Of a DNA stretch of 64,000 nucleotides, positions 27,869 to 39,728 are shown one piece after another; position 1 is the stretch's first letter; the number at the start of each line of letters is the position of its first letter. The translations under genes were made by a program, and so were the position numbers. Origin of the DNA: Channa striata (taxonomy: Eukaryota; Chordata; Actinopteri; Anabantiformes; Channidae); the NCBI GenBank assembly GCA_033026295.1, contig CM065182.1:16450715-16514714 (forward strand). The letters run 5' to 3'. Under the pieces are notes generated by a model. It was not told the DNA's origin and did not search any database. It saw only the letters and a program-made list of their open reading frames with translations.

Positions 27869-28110
27869 ACCAGGATTTGAAAGGCGAAATTATTATTTTT
27901 TTGGTTGTTTTTTTATTTATTTATTTATTTATCTATTCTTTATTTTAACTTGTTAGACTGTGATTAACTATTTATACATGTCTATATTTGTATATCTGTA
28001 CAATTATTTATTGACTAGCTGATCAATAGGTTGTTTTAAATCGTCAGTTCATTAATGCGTTTATAACACAAGGCCACACTGATCAAGCAATAAACTAATA
28101 CATTTACAGG
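27869..28110 (+). other. lhx1 3' UTR, short form
   Basis: This AT-rich stretch follows the lhx1 stop and includes a TTTATTTATTTATTTATTTA run near 27911-27935 that resembles AU-rich instability elements (AUUUA pentamers in RNA). A canonical AATAAA lies at 28089-28094, about 220 nt after the stop. A second AATAAA at 28669-28674 could give a longer form. Which is used cannot be told from sequence. Confidence 0.45.
28089..28094 (+). terminator. polyadenylation signal, lhx1 proximal
   Basis: AATAAA on the + strand about 220 nt downstream of the lhx1 stop codon. A T-rich stretch from 28121 follows and could serve as the downstream element. Confidence 0.5.
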
Positions 28111-29865
28111 CTGCAGAAAATGTTTTCTTTTTTTCATTTTTTTTTCAACATGTTTGACATAATTGTCATTAAAATGTTTATGTGAAGGTGCATGGCAATT
28201 TTTTTATCATCTCTCTGTGTTTTAGGCATTCTGACAAATATCATCTTGCATCCATGAGATCATAAGATGATTTAAAAAACTGATTGTGATGTTCAGTGCA
28301 AATGACCTAAAACCTCTCTCAGGACCGTAATTTACAGTATTTTTATTTTTCAGACATTTTGTCTTTTGTTTGATTTGCCTTCAAAAGGATGTCCTTATAA
28401 ACATGATTTTTTTTTATGTAATAGAAAGTGATTTGACTGTAACATGACACGAGTCTAATGTCATTTATGGAATCACGGATAATTGTATGGAAGAGTCAAC
28501 TGTTTACTTATAGCTCCGGTATCCTGGGGTTTTAAATTCAGCTGGATAAAACCTCTTGATTCAAACAGACGAACCATCTAATGCAAACAAACCAAACTTT
28601 TGTAGCCGTTCTCTTTATGTGGATGCTCACTGTGCTATAGTTTTCATTATGTCCTCATTCCAAAAACCAATAAACTGTTGCCAAACAAAAGCACAGAATG
28701 AACCTCATGCCACCAGCTGTAAAATGCCGTATTTTAAGTGTTCAGTTTTACAGAGCAGTAAGCTGACAATCCAAGACACTAACTGGTTTTATCTTTATGG
28801 ATCTCATGTCCACATATTTATATGTATGGAATAGTGCAATGCAAGCAACAGCAGCAGCAGCAACACTGTTTTTCATGATCATGTTTATGAGACAATATTT
28901 ATGATTCACTGCATAATGAAACAACCACTGATCATTTGTGTTTCTTAATTTTTGTTCACTCAAGTGGAGAAAGATTAAGTTTTTTTTTATTTATTTTACA
29001 TCTCTGATCAGCTTATTTACAGAAAATAAATCAGCATCAGCTTTGAGATTTCAATCATTAATGTTACTTTTTGTAACAAACTTATATGTTCTCTGGTTTT
29101 ACTTTTATGCAGTTATAAATTAAATTCTTGTAAGAAAAAAAAGGTTATGAATTGAAATAGATTTGTTGCCTTGTAGAAATGTAAAAAATTATATTTTATT
29201 GCTTGATTGACAATGTCAAACCAGACACGTCTTGAAGCGGCAACACACGGATGGCATATGAAATCATACATTTTTCATCAGCAGTATGTTTAATAACTGT
29301 AACACTGGAAATGTTCAGTTGTTACAGATTGCTAAATGATAGCCTTTTATCCAGAATTACTACTACAACTACGACTATTGTAAACATCCTGACAAGATGA
29401 TTTATGCCTTCAGTAGAGAGGTTTGTGCATTCTCTTTGAAAAGTGTCTGCTGCAGCATCCACAGCGCCTGCTCTTTGTGGTGTTCCTGAACGCGCTGCCT
29501 AATCTAGACAAGTCATCTAGCCGGCAATCAATTTGAAATCCAGGAGCAGTCGGTCAGCATTCGTTTAGGATCACTTTGCAAATGTTAGCGAGGTGTTCAC
29601 ATTTAAATGGCTGATGTTGGTTTACTGTTGTGAAGGTAAAAACACACACTCCACTAAAAACTGCTTTAACCCAACTGCTATTTGAACGTTGGGCTTGAAT
29701 GGTTTGAATGCTGAATGTTGAGAAATATTTTTTTCATTTCAGATAAAAAAAAAAATCAACAATAACATTCTTCAAATTCTAAGAGCAAATATAAACAAGT
29801 ACATTCTGTTAGCAAATGAAATGTTTAAAAAATGTCAGGTAATTTTTTTATTTTTATTTCTTTAA

Positions 29866-29962
29866 CCTTTATTTAACCAGATAAAAGACTAAAGCGCCAT
29901 TGAGATTGAGATCTGTTTTACAGGGGTGACCTGGCCAAGAGGTCTGCAGCACACGTCATAAA
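29866..29962 (+). repeat. interspersed repeat fragment of teleost type
   Basis: 'cctttatttaaccagataaaa', followed by 'cattgagattgagatct', 'ttttacaggggtgacctgg' and 'ccaagaggtctgcagca', strongly resembles a repeat seen in many fish genomes. The family name is not certain. Confidence 0.55.
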
Positions 29963-31072
29963 TTAATACAAAAATGGAATGTGCTGCGTGTGCAGTATGT
30001 TTTACACAAAGGGGCTTCATCTATGTGGGACTTGTCCATTTTCTGGGAGTTTTCTGGTTAATTTGATAAGCACAGCTCCAGGGACTCATCTGCACGTCTG
30101 AAATTACTGCTACTGCTAGTCCTGTGTTGAAGAATTTCTGTCGGTGGTGAAGATGAAGCTGATGACAGAAAGAACATTTGAGAGTCAGGAAAAGCTGAGA
30201 AAAGCATAAACGTGGTCAGAGCTGATGCTGATGATCAAATTAGTTCACTGTAAAAAAGGCAGCAGGGGCAGTGGACAAGTGGGGAGGGGGATATGGATGC
30301 AGACCTGTAATTCCTTCTACACTATCATTGTTAAAATTCATATTGGGTTCGACGTCTTATGAGTTGGTCACAAGCACAGGCAGAGATGATGTAAGACAAG
30401 TAAGTTAAACAGCCAGTATGGCTGAATGGCTGTGACACATTTAAAATGAGGCAACGCGCCCTGAAGCACCATCCTGAGCAACACCAGGCAAATGTTATAA
30501 GTGAAACTAAAGGGTTAGGCCAGCGATTTTCTATTTTTATTTTATTCTCAATTCTCACTGATCTGTTCATCCTGCTGGAAGATTTCCCCGAAACCACCGA
30601 TTCCTACATACATAGGTTCAGTAATTTGTTTAACTAGTAAATCTGTAGAATTTAGCAAATATTGTCAAATAGATATAAATTAATTTGTTGGGCGCTTTGT
30701 ATCGTAGAGTCTTAATTCAAAATCACTGCGCTAATGAATATTTACAGCTGTAAGGCAGCTTACACTGAAGAGAATTACAAAAGAAGTCCAAATAAGAGTC
30801 CACGTTGATGGAAAATACAGTGTAACCAGAGCTTCTCTTCACACAGGTTGAACACAACTTGTTCTGGAAACAAAATCACGTTGTTGTTGAAAGATATAAA
30901 TTGGGGCTTTCTAAGAATTCAGTCAGGTACAAAATTGGAAACGAAAGCTGGAGGCACATTATTGTCCGTTTTCAGCCCAGCTTGGGGTTGTGTGTGTGTA
31001 CTGTACATAATGTATTTTCCTACTGAAGACGATTTGAACAAAATTACACTACAGTTCACAGTACACTGTAGA

Positions 31073-31076
<4 letters not shown>

Positions 31077-31118
<42 letters not shown>
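31077..31118 (+). repeat. (AT)n microsatellite
   Basis: About 20 AT units. Confidence 0.95.
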
Positions 31119-31123
<5 letters not shown>

Positions 31124-31337
31124 TTCTGAACAATTTATTGCTGCATCTGTCTTTCCACGTCTATCATTATTAATGTTAGAAATGTCACACAGTTTGATGC
31201 TGGTTCTTCAATGCTCACTCTTAATGTTATGAACTAACCTGGTGAGATAAAATATAGAGTAAATGCATTGTTATTACTTTATATTAACAATGGTATCATA
31301 CTGGATGATGCCAGAGATAAACAAGTAAAGCGACATA

Positions 31338-31362
31338 ATAGAATAGAATAGAATAGAATAAT
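31338..31362 (+). repeat. (AGAAT)n pentanucleotide repeat
   Basis: Four to five units of the pentamer. Confidence 0.85.
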
Positions 31363-32189
31363 AGAACTTCAAATTGGATAATTATATAAATACTGAAATG
31401 TGTTAAATGTTTCCAGCTCTTCCATGTTCTGTGAGTTTAAAGCTCTATAAATCCTAGCAGGTTGTGCACTGGAAATAATGTTATGCAGTTAATCAAACTA
31501 ATCCCTGTTTATCTGAACAAAATGCCTCGATTAAGAGAGAGATTTGCAAGTCAAACAGGAGGCCAGCAAATCAATTTAAATCTAGCTGACAGTGATTATA
31601 GTGACTGTTGGATAAACCTTTTACAATTGTACCACGTGACAATTATTTGTCCTCTGAGCAGTGACTGACCTGCAAACTTAGTTTAACAAAATCTGTCCTA
31701 AAGTGTGTCTCCAGAAAGATCAGGGGAGCATAATCTGTATCTATGTGTCCAAAAAAGTGACAACTTGGACATTTAGGTTTATTTTATTCAAGTGATTTGG
31801 CAAAAAAAAAACTTTTTATGATTTTTGTTTGTCCCTCTTTGACACATAGTGTGTAAATATTTTGACTATTTGACAAATCAGACTCTGTTATTGCACCACG
31901 TGTAGTTGAATGAAAACAAATAATGTCCTAAGCCACTCTGTCCTGGGTTGTGTATCTGCGTTTAGGTGCTTGAACACCTAAAAACAAAGACAAAGAAGCT
32001 CTAAAAGCCGATATAAGTAAATGCTGAACGTTAGCAAATACCAGTAAAATCGGTCAGAAGTTGTGACTTCAATCATAATTTATTGTAATGTGAGATGTAA
32101 AGGCTTTGTATTTTCTAAATTAAATCTTTTTGAACTTAAATCTGGCCTTTTTGTGCTTGCTGATTCTTGTGAGTTACTTGCACAATCTG

Positions 32190-32610
32190 TCCCAATTCTC
32201 TAATTTGCCTCTTTCTTCACTTTTAGCTCGAGGCTCGGTAGTGCACTTTCTGCATGAAAATCATTCACACATACAATTTTATAATCAATGCCCACAGTAA
32301 TAGAATTCCTCTGGCCACGGGCAATTAATACAGTTCTTCCCTTTTTTTCCCTCCTTGTGCTGATCTCGAAGCTACGAGACATTGGCTTCTCCTCATTTAC
32401 ATATTTATTGCATTGGACTCAAATCTGGCGAGTGATTTGTGTGGAGCCTGCCTCCTGAATTTTTAGCGGCCCATTATTATGGAAGAGAGGGAGGGGGCTG
32501 CGGCACATCAGTGTACTTTTGATTAAAGCTGAAGAGGACAGAATCATAAGAGTTCCCCACCTACTTTCTTCTCCTGCAGTGCTTAATCTATAAGGCCAAG
32601 AACTCACGAG
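32190..32610. promoter_or_regulatory. candidate conserved non-coding stretch downstream of lhx1
   Basis: About 420 nt of repeat-free sequence with homeobox-type words (ataatcaatg, gcaattaatac, cccattattatgg). It has the texture of a vertebrate developmental enhancer and lies 4.3 kb past lhx1. Untested. Confidence 0.3.
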
Positions 32611-33185
32611 ATTTCACTACGTTATAGATACTGACAAGGCGTTTACTCACAAAAGCCAAGGCAGATGTGTTCGGTGAGACTTTAATCAGTATTTCCTTCT
32701 AGTACAACTGAGACAAAAAGCATTTAAATTTAACATATTTTGACCGTTTACAGGTTTTACATGTAAAGCACCTGTCACTTATAAAATCATCAAACAAAAA
32801 AGCTACATACAACTTTGAATGTAGTAGTGGTTGGAAGACTGAGACAAGGACAAGACAAGCAGAAGACTGATGGTTTTCTCATTTGCAATCATGCACATAA
32901 TGTTCAAGCATGAAGAAGCTCTGCTTGCATATGTGTGGTCAGGCAGGACTGAGGTGTAGATGGTGGTGGGTCCATCAGCTGAAATGCTCCCCTGGCCTGG
33001 ACTTGTCTGACAGAGAGAGGACTGAAGAGCTAAAGCAAGCTGATAGAAAATTATTTACAGCAGGGGTCTCAGACTCGCGGCCCGCGGGCCAATTGCGGCC
33101 CGCGAGCCGATAGTTTGTGGCCCCCACCTTATTATTAAAGTGTAATGTTAGTGCGGCCCGCGAGTTTGTTATGAACGGCACGGAA

Positions 33186-33257
33186 CGGAAATGACGTACA
33201 TTGCGGAAATGACGTATATTGAGGAAATGACGTATATTGAGGAAATGACGTTCTTTC
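33186..33257 (+). repeat. four-copy 18-bp tandem array with TGACGT cores
   Basis: Units at 33186-33203, 33204-33221, 33222-33239 and 33240-33257, of the form (c/a)ggaaatgacgta(c/t)att(g), the last one diverging at its end. Each contains TGACGT, the core of CREB/ATF sites. The array lies inside the hAT element. Confidence 0.85.
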
Positions 33258-33261
33258 TCGA

Positions 33262-33474
33262 ATGTTCAAGCGGACCATGTGCCTTTTTGGGAGCACATAC
33301 TTGTGCGAAAAGCTCTTTTCCACCTTGAACTTCAGTAAGTCCAAGTACAGGTCCAGAATTACTGATGATCATCTTCAAGCCATACTGAGGGTCTCAACTG
33401 CTTCCTCCCTCAAGCCAAATGTGGCTCAGTTATGCGAGAAGAAGCGCTGCCAGGTCTCTAGCAGCAAGATGTAG
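33262..33474 (+). pseudogene. hAT transposase C-terminal fragment
   Basis: An open frame of 70 codons reads GSTYLCEKLFSTLNFSKSKY and then SRITDDHLQAILRVSTAS. This is the conserved hAT dimerisation segment near the transposase C-terminus. The N-terminal zinc finger and catalytic part are absent, so this is a leftover within a shortened element, not a working gene. Confidence 0.85.
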
Positions 33475-34361
33475 GCAAGAGAGGCCATGTTCAGAAGAGC
33501 AGTTCATGTTCTTCAATGTTCCACTTATGTTCAGGACAATTCATGTTCAGAAGAAAGCTTAAAGAACTGTTAATACAGACATTTGAATCCTAATTATTAT
33601 AATTATTATTATTATTTTATTTACTTATTACTGATTGATTGATTGATTTTCTTATTAATTTCTTATTTATTTTCTTCTAATTTGTTTATTTATTTTTTCA
33701 TATTATTTTGTGTTAAAAATAAAAAATAAAGACATTTGAGAAGATTAAAATTATTTAAAAGTTTTTCTTGTGGAAAGCTGATGCGGCCCAGCCTCACCCC
33801 GACTCTGCCTCCAGCGGCCCCCAAGTAAATTGAGTTTGAGACCCCTGATTTACAGCACAGGCACTAAAGATATCAAAATCAAAGACACTACAACAAACAA
33901 TTTGATTTCCACCATGATGAAAGGTGTCATTTATTTTATCTTATGCAATAATCGTCTCCTTCCTTTTCCATGGTGCAGTGGAGCATCTTGTGCAGAACTT
34001 ACCGCATGAGCCTCTGTTAGCACCACTCGTAGGTGACACGAAGCTACAGCATGTGGTCAAACGCAATGTTTTCTCTGCTTGATTGGCTCTGTCCTTCAGA
34101 GCCAGAGGACACTGTCACAGATCCAAGCGTTCCAGAGGCCCTGTGAGGAGCAGTAAACCAACAGATCCATGGGGAGTTGACTTCCACGCTCCACTGATAG
34201 GCCTCTAATGCATGCATTTTAATGTGGCACACCGCTCAAAATAGGCCACTGCTGGACTGATGTTTGCATTCACATGAAGTGAAGACATAAAGTCAACTCA
34301 CATTTGTGTAATTGTTCTTTTGTATGCATCCGTTCATCGTCTATAATCATTTATCATGTGG

Positions 34362-34476
34362 ACCGTCCCAGCTGTCATGGACTGAATAGCAGGGTACAAC
34401 CTGGTCAATAGTCTGGAGACATGCACAGACAGACAGACAACTATTCACACTCACATTCACACCTGCAGGCAACCAG
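34362..34476 (+). repeat. teleost interspersed repeat fragment
   Basis: Contains 'cccagctgtcatgg', 'gcagggtaca' and 'ctattcacactcacattcac'. This matches a very common fish repeat consensus ('...gacaaccattcacactcacattcac...'), thought to be the 3' part of a LINE-type family. Recognition is from memory, not alignment. Confidence 0.55.
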
Positions 34477-35379
34477 GTTGTGTCTAATTTATAGCGGCAT
34501 GCTACATGGGGAAGGCCCTTAAAATTGTTCCCATGCTTTGTACTGTCACGGTTATTTTTTTTCTCAAATGTTCAACCTGCTCTGACTCTAACATAGCAAA
34601 CAAACAAAAAAGTGCATGTAAATGTTCCCTAATTACACATGTAGCCTGGTTTCTCTGAGTAAACAGGTTATTTCAGTGCAGGCAAACACACTGAGCAACA
34701 TCTGTTTTTGCAGGGACACACGGAGTCAGAGCTTGAGTCAGAGTCTGAGGTTTTCATTGCCCTTCATATTAAATGTATTTCATTTCGATGTGGCTTGTTG
34801 TATCTGCTGGGGACCATGAATGTCTGCATTGAATTTCATGGCCATTGTCCCATTTTGTCAATATATTTGTATTTAAAGCAATAACACAAACCTCATCAGG
34901 GAAAATTTAGCAGATCAGCAAATCATCAGGAACCTTCTTGGAATCAAGAATGTCTGATCATGATCATGAAGGAATTGGTGGAAGATATTCAGTTTTGACC
35001 AAATAGCTTCACTGACACCTATTTGAGAGAGCCAGCAACAGTCTGCAGTGACTCCTCTCTCTTCCAGGATGTGATGTGGGCCTTCACCTATTATTTCCAC
35101 ATCTGTCTATGACCAGCAGTAAAAACCGTGATCTATGACCACATATATGTGACACCTTGGTTGCTGACCTTTCCCACAATCCCTACTTCTCCACTGTGTC
35201 CCACCCCTTCAATTCTTCCATCCTCCCTCTCTCCCCTCCCCCCCTGCATCATCGTTTGCTTGATGTACGTGGCTTGCCACACTTCAGTGGCTCCATGAAT
35301 GTTAATGTTGGGGGGGGGGCTGGGTCTGTGTGGTACAGGCAGCAGAATCACCTGCTCTGCAATGCACAGCTGCACTTAC

Positions 35380-35405
35380 GGTATTTGTTCATATGAACAA
35401 ATACC
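35380..35405. repeat. 26-bp perfect palindrome within a longer imperfect inverted repeat
   Basis: Each half is GGTATTTGTTCAT or its complement, with no spacer. Outside it, gcacagc on the left and gctgtgc on the right extend the arms after a small mismatched bulge. It could form a cruciform or, if transcribed, a hairpin. It may be the core of a small inverted-repeat transposon. Confidence 0.9.
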
Positions 35406-37899
35406 TGCATGGCTGTGCTTCATGTAGTCAGTGCTAACATTAGCTATGAATCTATAGCCAAGTGCATGAGAATTCATTCATTCATTATTGTGCCCGCAGC
35501 TACAGCTTCATATTGACTTCCTCTTGAAGATGAACAACACACTGCAGCAGGGGGGGAATGATGAACTGGACATCCCTTTAAAATCTACAACAACTGGTGA
35601 ACTAAACACACTTGGTCCTGCTGATCAGAGGCACTTACAATTCAAGGCAAGGAGTCGGCTGAGACACATCCACAAACGTTTGCTTACAGATACATTTACA
35701 TTTATCATATTGTGCGTGTGATATTTTCGTGATTCATATTGTTAGGCAGAGGAGCAAAGATGTGAAGGGAACAAGTGGTGAGGAGGGGAAGTCAATGGTA
35801 AATGTTAAGTTTGACCCATTTTCCATTCACCAATGGCAACTTAATAAATCAAAGTGTGTCAAATGAATAAAACAGGGACATTCAAGTTTGCTCTCATTAA
35901 ATGACGTGGTCCCGATGTGGTTGTTAGAAAAGTAATTTGTTCCTTGCTTGTTTCAGGGACTGCATTGTGCTCACCTGCCAGTCATGCTGACTTGAATTAA
36001 ATTGCATTGTTGACGGGTTCTTAGCTTCAGATCTTTGCTGTATCCTGATGGTTTCTTCCTCTTCTGCCTGCAGCAGGTTCGTCTCCTTGTGAAACATCCC
36101 TCCTCTCCGTCGTCCTGGAGATCAGTTAGTCCTCAGCCAATGTTTGCCAAGCTCTTGCAGAATAAGAATGCATGCATTATGTGGTCATAATCACAGAGTG
36201 TTGTAATCTTTGACCCTTGTGGCACATTTCAAACACGGATTGGGGATTAAGCTTCTCATGCAGCTGGCTGACAGGCTGTCGTCGGGCCCCTGGAGAGATT
36301 CGCTGCGTGGCGATAACTCTGCAGGCCGGCCGCACTCACATTAAAGAAACAATACATCACTTCCCTTAAGTTTAGATCTGTTGATGAAAATTGCTTTTCA
36401 GAAGCTTAATATAATTTAGGTGTATCAAACATAAACTGTTGAAGTCTGAAATGCACTGGGAACCTCGTGAAGCCAAGTGTTCTATTTCCCCTCAGGTGTT
36501 CAGTTCCCATACGGGACTAATGTTGTTTTGTAAAACTATATCCTGCACACTACATTTAATGGAAATGAAATACTTTTATACCCTTTACTCCAGATGGTAA
36601 GACAAGGGCAGAGGGAATTAAAATTTACACACATTTAGTTGAAAGTGTAATTTACTGCTTGTATGAATTATAAATTACAAGCTTTGGTTGGGGTCTCAAA
36701 TTGTTAGTTTTATTTGTAATAAGTTGAGAACTCAACAAAGGACTGTTGAAATGCTGATTGAAATAAAATGATAATTTATTTGAAAATCATTACTAAAAAT
36801 ATAACCAAAAGTAACATATAAAACTATTGCTATAAGAATTACTTTTTGTAGAACATTATCAAAAGGAGGTCACTATTAATAGGTAAATAGCTTTTTGGGT
36901 GATACATCAATATTCATTTAAAACTGTTGATACAGTCAAGCTTTTAAAATGAAACGTTAACCTTCCACAAGCGTTTCAAGACGTATGGAAAATGCACATA
37001 GAAGTAAAGTACAACTCTGTGACATTAACATGTTAATGTACTTTGTATTGATTTGTTTCTCCTTAGAATGATTTCTTTGTTTTCCTTATTTAAACGCTGA
37101 AGGCACCGGGATGTATAAGAAGCAGTCCTGTGACCCAGAGGTCATCAGTTTCTGTCCCACACTGGAAGGAAAAAAAAATCAATATGCAACAATTTTTCAC
37201 CTCATAAGACACAACTGAAAGCCATCCTACTTCAACTGTGCTACTGTACACTTTTCCCAATGTGGTGGAAACGCGTGCAGGCGGAAATGAGATGAGCTCT
37301 TCAGAATCCTCAGCCTGGAGAGAAGGAGAGCAGCTGGGGCCTCGCACTCCCTCTGTGTCGGTCTTCTCTTTGTCACGGGCAAAAGACTCTTGTTTTCAGG
37401 CAGTAATCAGACAGCCCTGGGGCACTGTAAAGACCCTGTTCTCTTTTCATCTCAACTGTTGCATACACCGTGCTAATTGGAATCCTGCAACTGGGTCACA
37501 GGCATTGTCTCTTAAGTGCTGTCAAGTCACTGAGAAGCGTGAATGTGGAATTACGGTTGCCTCAGATGCATGATTGAGCCTCCCCTCTGCGCAAACTTAA
37601 TGCCTCCATTTCAATCTCATCTCAGACACTGATTTTCTTTATTTTTTCCATTAATATTTCTGTTCCCTTTTGTCACAGTTCTGCCTGAAACCAGCAGTAA
37701 CCAGGGCTTGGCAGAACTGAAAAAAAAAATAAAAATCTACATTCTGAGCTTGACATCAGCTTGGTTTTACTGTAGCATTAGAAATAGTTATTTCAGTCAC
37801 CCAAAACACGTAAATCACCCCACACAGAAAATTAAAGACGCATTATGTTTCCTTCAAGTTACACCAACCAGTTCTTTTCTCTCTCAACTCAAGTGATTG

Positions 37900-38110
37900 A
37901 AGAGGAGCCCGATTCTGCAGTTTGTCAGTGATTAAAATAAGAATTAGCCAGCCTAGCATGCCACCACAAATGAGCAAAACCCTCTGGGAGGCCAGGGAGA
38001 TGAAGGAAGGCACATTTCCAATTATACCACCAAATGACTCATTTTCTTATTGGGCCTCTCATAATTGTGGTGGGTATTGGGTGCATGCAACTCAATTTGT
38101 CTTACATATT
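37900..38110. promoter_or_regulatory. candidate conserved non-coding stretch between the two genes
   Basis: Contains 'gtgattaaaataagaattag', 'tttccaattatacc' and 'ctcataattgtgg', several homeobox-type cores in about 150 nt. It lies past the acaca 3' end. Confidence 0.3.
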
Positions 38111-38557
38111 TGTTGGTAGGATGAAAATAGAGTTGACAGAGCCAAGGGGATGATATGAAAGAATGGAACAGAATAAAAAAAAAATAAATAAAAGGATGAG
38201 ATAAATCCCTTAATATTTCTTTGATCTTCTTCATTTTCCTTAATACTGTTGAAGTTTAAAAGCCAGGAATAAAATGCTACTTTATTCATCTGTGGATTGA
38301 GGAGTAGGAAGACTATCATTTTCCAGCAATCAGAAAATGTCTCTCCAGTGTGCTGAAATTAATGAGGCTTCCAGGGATGTGATTATCTGTTGAGGATCAT
38401 CTATGTATAAAAAAAATAATTGACAAATTAAATTAGTGCAAATTCTCTGAAACTTGAGTTCTGTTGAAAACTACGACTTGCTTTAATGTAGTAAAAAAAA
38501 AAAAAGGGTTAGATATTCATTTTGCACAAACACACTTTGAACTAAGTTGCGGAAAGC

Positions 38558-38563
38558 TTTATT
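38558..38563 (-). terminator. polyadenylation signal, probable acaca
   Basis: AATAAA on the - strand, followed about 25 nt later by a GT-rich run (GTGTGTTTGTGC), the usual spacing for a downstream element. It is the best signal found in the 2.2 kb after the acaca stop. Confidence 0.55.
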
Positions 38564-39696
38564 AAATTTGCAAACACATTTAGAGCTCAATGGTGTAAAT
38601 TATTCTCCATTCTTATACAGGAAATAAACAGTTACTTATGAAGCAACTGAACTTTATGTCAACACAGGCACATGAGCAGCATGAAGCCATTGTACATCAC
38701 CAATATTCCTTTTACAGCAGAGCATATCACAATGATCTACAGGACTGAATTCAACATTGTAGTGCAGATTTCTTACAGTATAATTATGTAGTTTCTTCTT
38801 TAAATGTGTCTGTTTTATGTTACAGTTGCCATAGGTTACCTGTCTTCTGGTACCAAACTGAAGTGGAGAATTCAAACATGATTATAAAATTAATATTATT
38901 ATAAAAATTAGCCACAACTACAGACAAGCTTTAAAAAGTCAATGTGGGGGAGCAAAGTTCACAGCAAATGGATGCCAGAAACAAGCTGGGACTCAATTCT
39001 GGCAACATTTCAAGTAATACATTTGAGAGACATAATTGATAATGTAAATGTCCTATTTGCCAATAAACTTCATCTCAAATTGCAAGATATGTTATAAAAG
39101 GACTTTAAGACTCTATGGCCTTCTGGTGGCTTTTTGAATGCCTTCTAAAGTTTTGAGGACATTCTGCTAAAATTTTCAAAGTTAATAATTTCCACACAAT
39201 TAAATCAAATTTCACAAGCTGACTGAGACATGTCAGACATTAATAGTTTCCAACAACACAACTTTAAAGACATAGAACTGCAAAACAGAATGAACTATCA
39301 AGATTAAAATTCAAGTGCAGTTTTGCGCAGCTCCATCCAGAGTATTGACATTTGAAATCAAATGAAATCTAAAAGCTGCAAAAAACTTCTCAGACAAACA
39401 CCAAGTGACAAAAAAAATCCACACTATCAGAGAATCAATGCTCTAAAATGATCCCATTTCTTACAGTTCTAAGAGTTGTGTATGGTAACAGTTAATTTAC
39501 ACAAGCTACAAATATTAAATAGAACAGTTAACGTGGATTGCAGTAAAATTAGACACTATAGCTGACGTGTAACATACAGTGAACGTTGTTCTTTCACAAA
39601 CATTGAATGATTTACCCTCCTAACTTGCAAATTCCAAAAAAATAGCTCTTTAGTTAAAAGACAAACAAAACAAAAGACAAAAAAAATATATAAAAC

Positions 39697-39728
39697 CCTC
39701 TCTCTCTCTCTCGCTCACACACACACAC
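39697..39728 (+). repeat. (TC)n-(CA)n compound repeat in acaca 3' UTR
   Basis: A CT run passing into a CA run. In the acaca transcript it would read as GU then GA repeats. Confidence 0.9.

Larger units (their letters stand above)
28111..33052. other. intergenic after lhx1
   Basis: No gene was recognised. It holds a second AATAAA at 28669 (possible distal lhx1 end), the repeat at 29866, AT and AGAAT microsatellites, and the candidate element at 32190-32610. Confidence 0.55.
33061..33847 (+). mobile_element. hAT-type DNA transposon, non-autonomous copy
   Basis: The ends are near-perfect inverted repeats: CAGGGGTCTCAGACTC at the left and CAGGGGTCTCAAACTC (reverse strand) at the right. An 8-bp target duplication ATTTACAG flanks it at 33053-33060 and 33848-33855, the hAT signature. 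Inside, 33262-33474 reads as the C-terminal dimerisation part of a hAT transposase. The left end is rich in GCGGCCCGCG blocks and is followed by a tandem 18-bp array. At 787 bp it is too short to encode a full transposase. The clean duplication suggests a fairly recent insertion. Confidence 0.92.
33856..38539. other. intergenic between the hAT element and the acaca 3' end
   Basis: No coding exon was recognised and no trace of aatf was found. It holds the fish repeat at 34362, the palindrome at 35380, a GC-richer block about 36230-36345 and the candidate element at 37900-38110. Confidence 0.55.
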
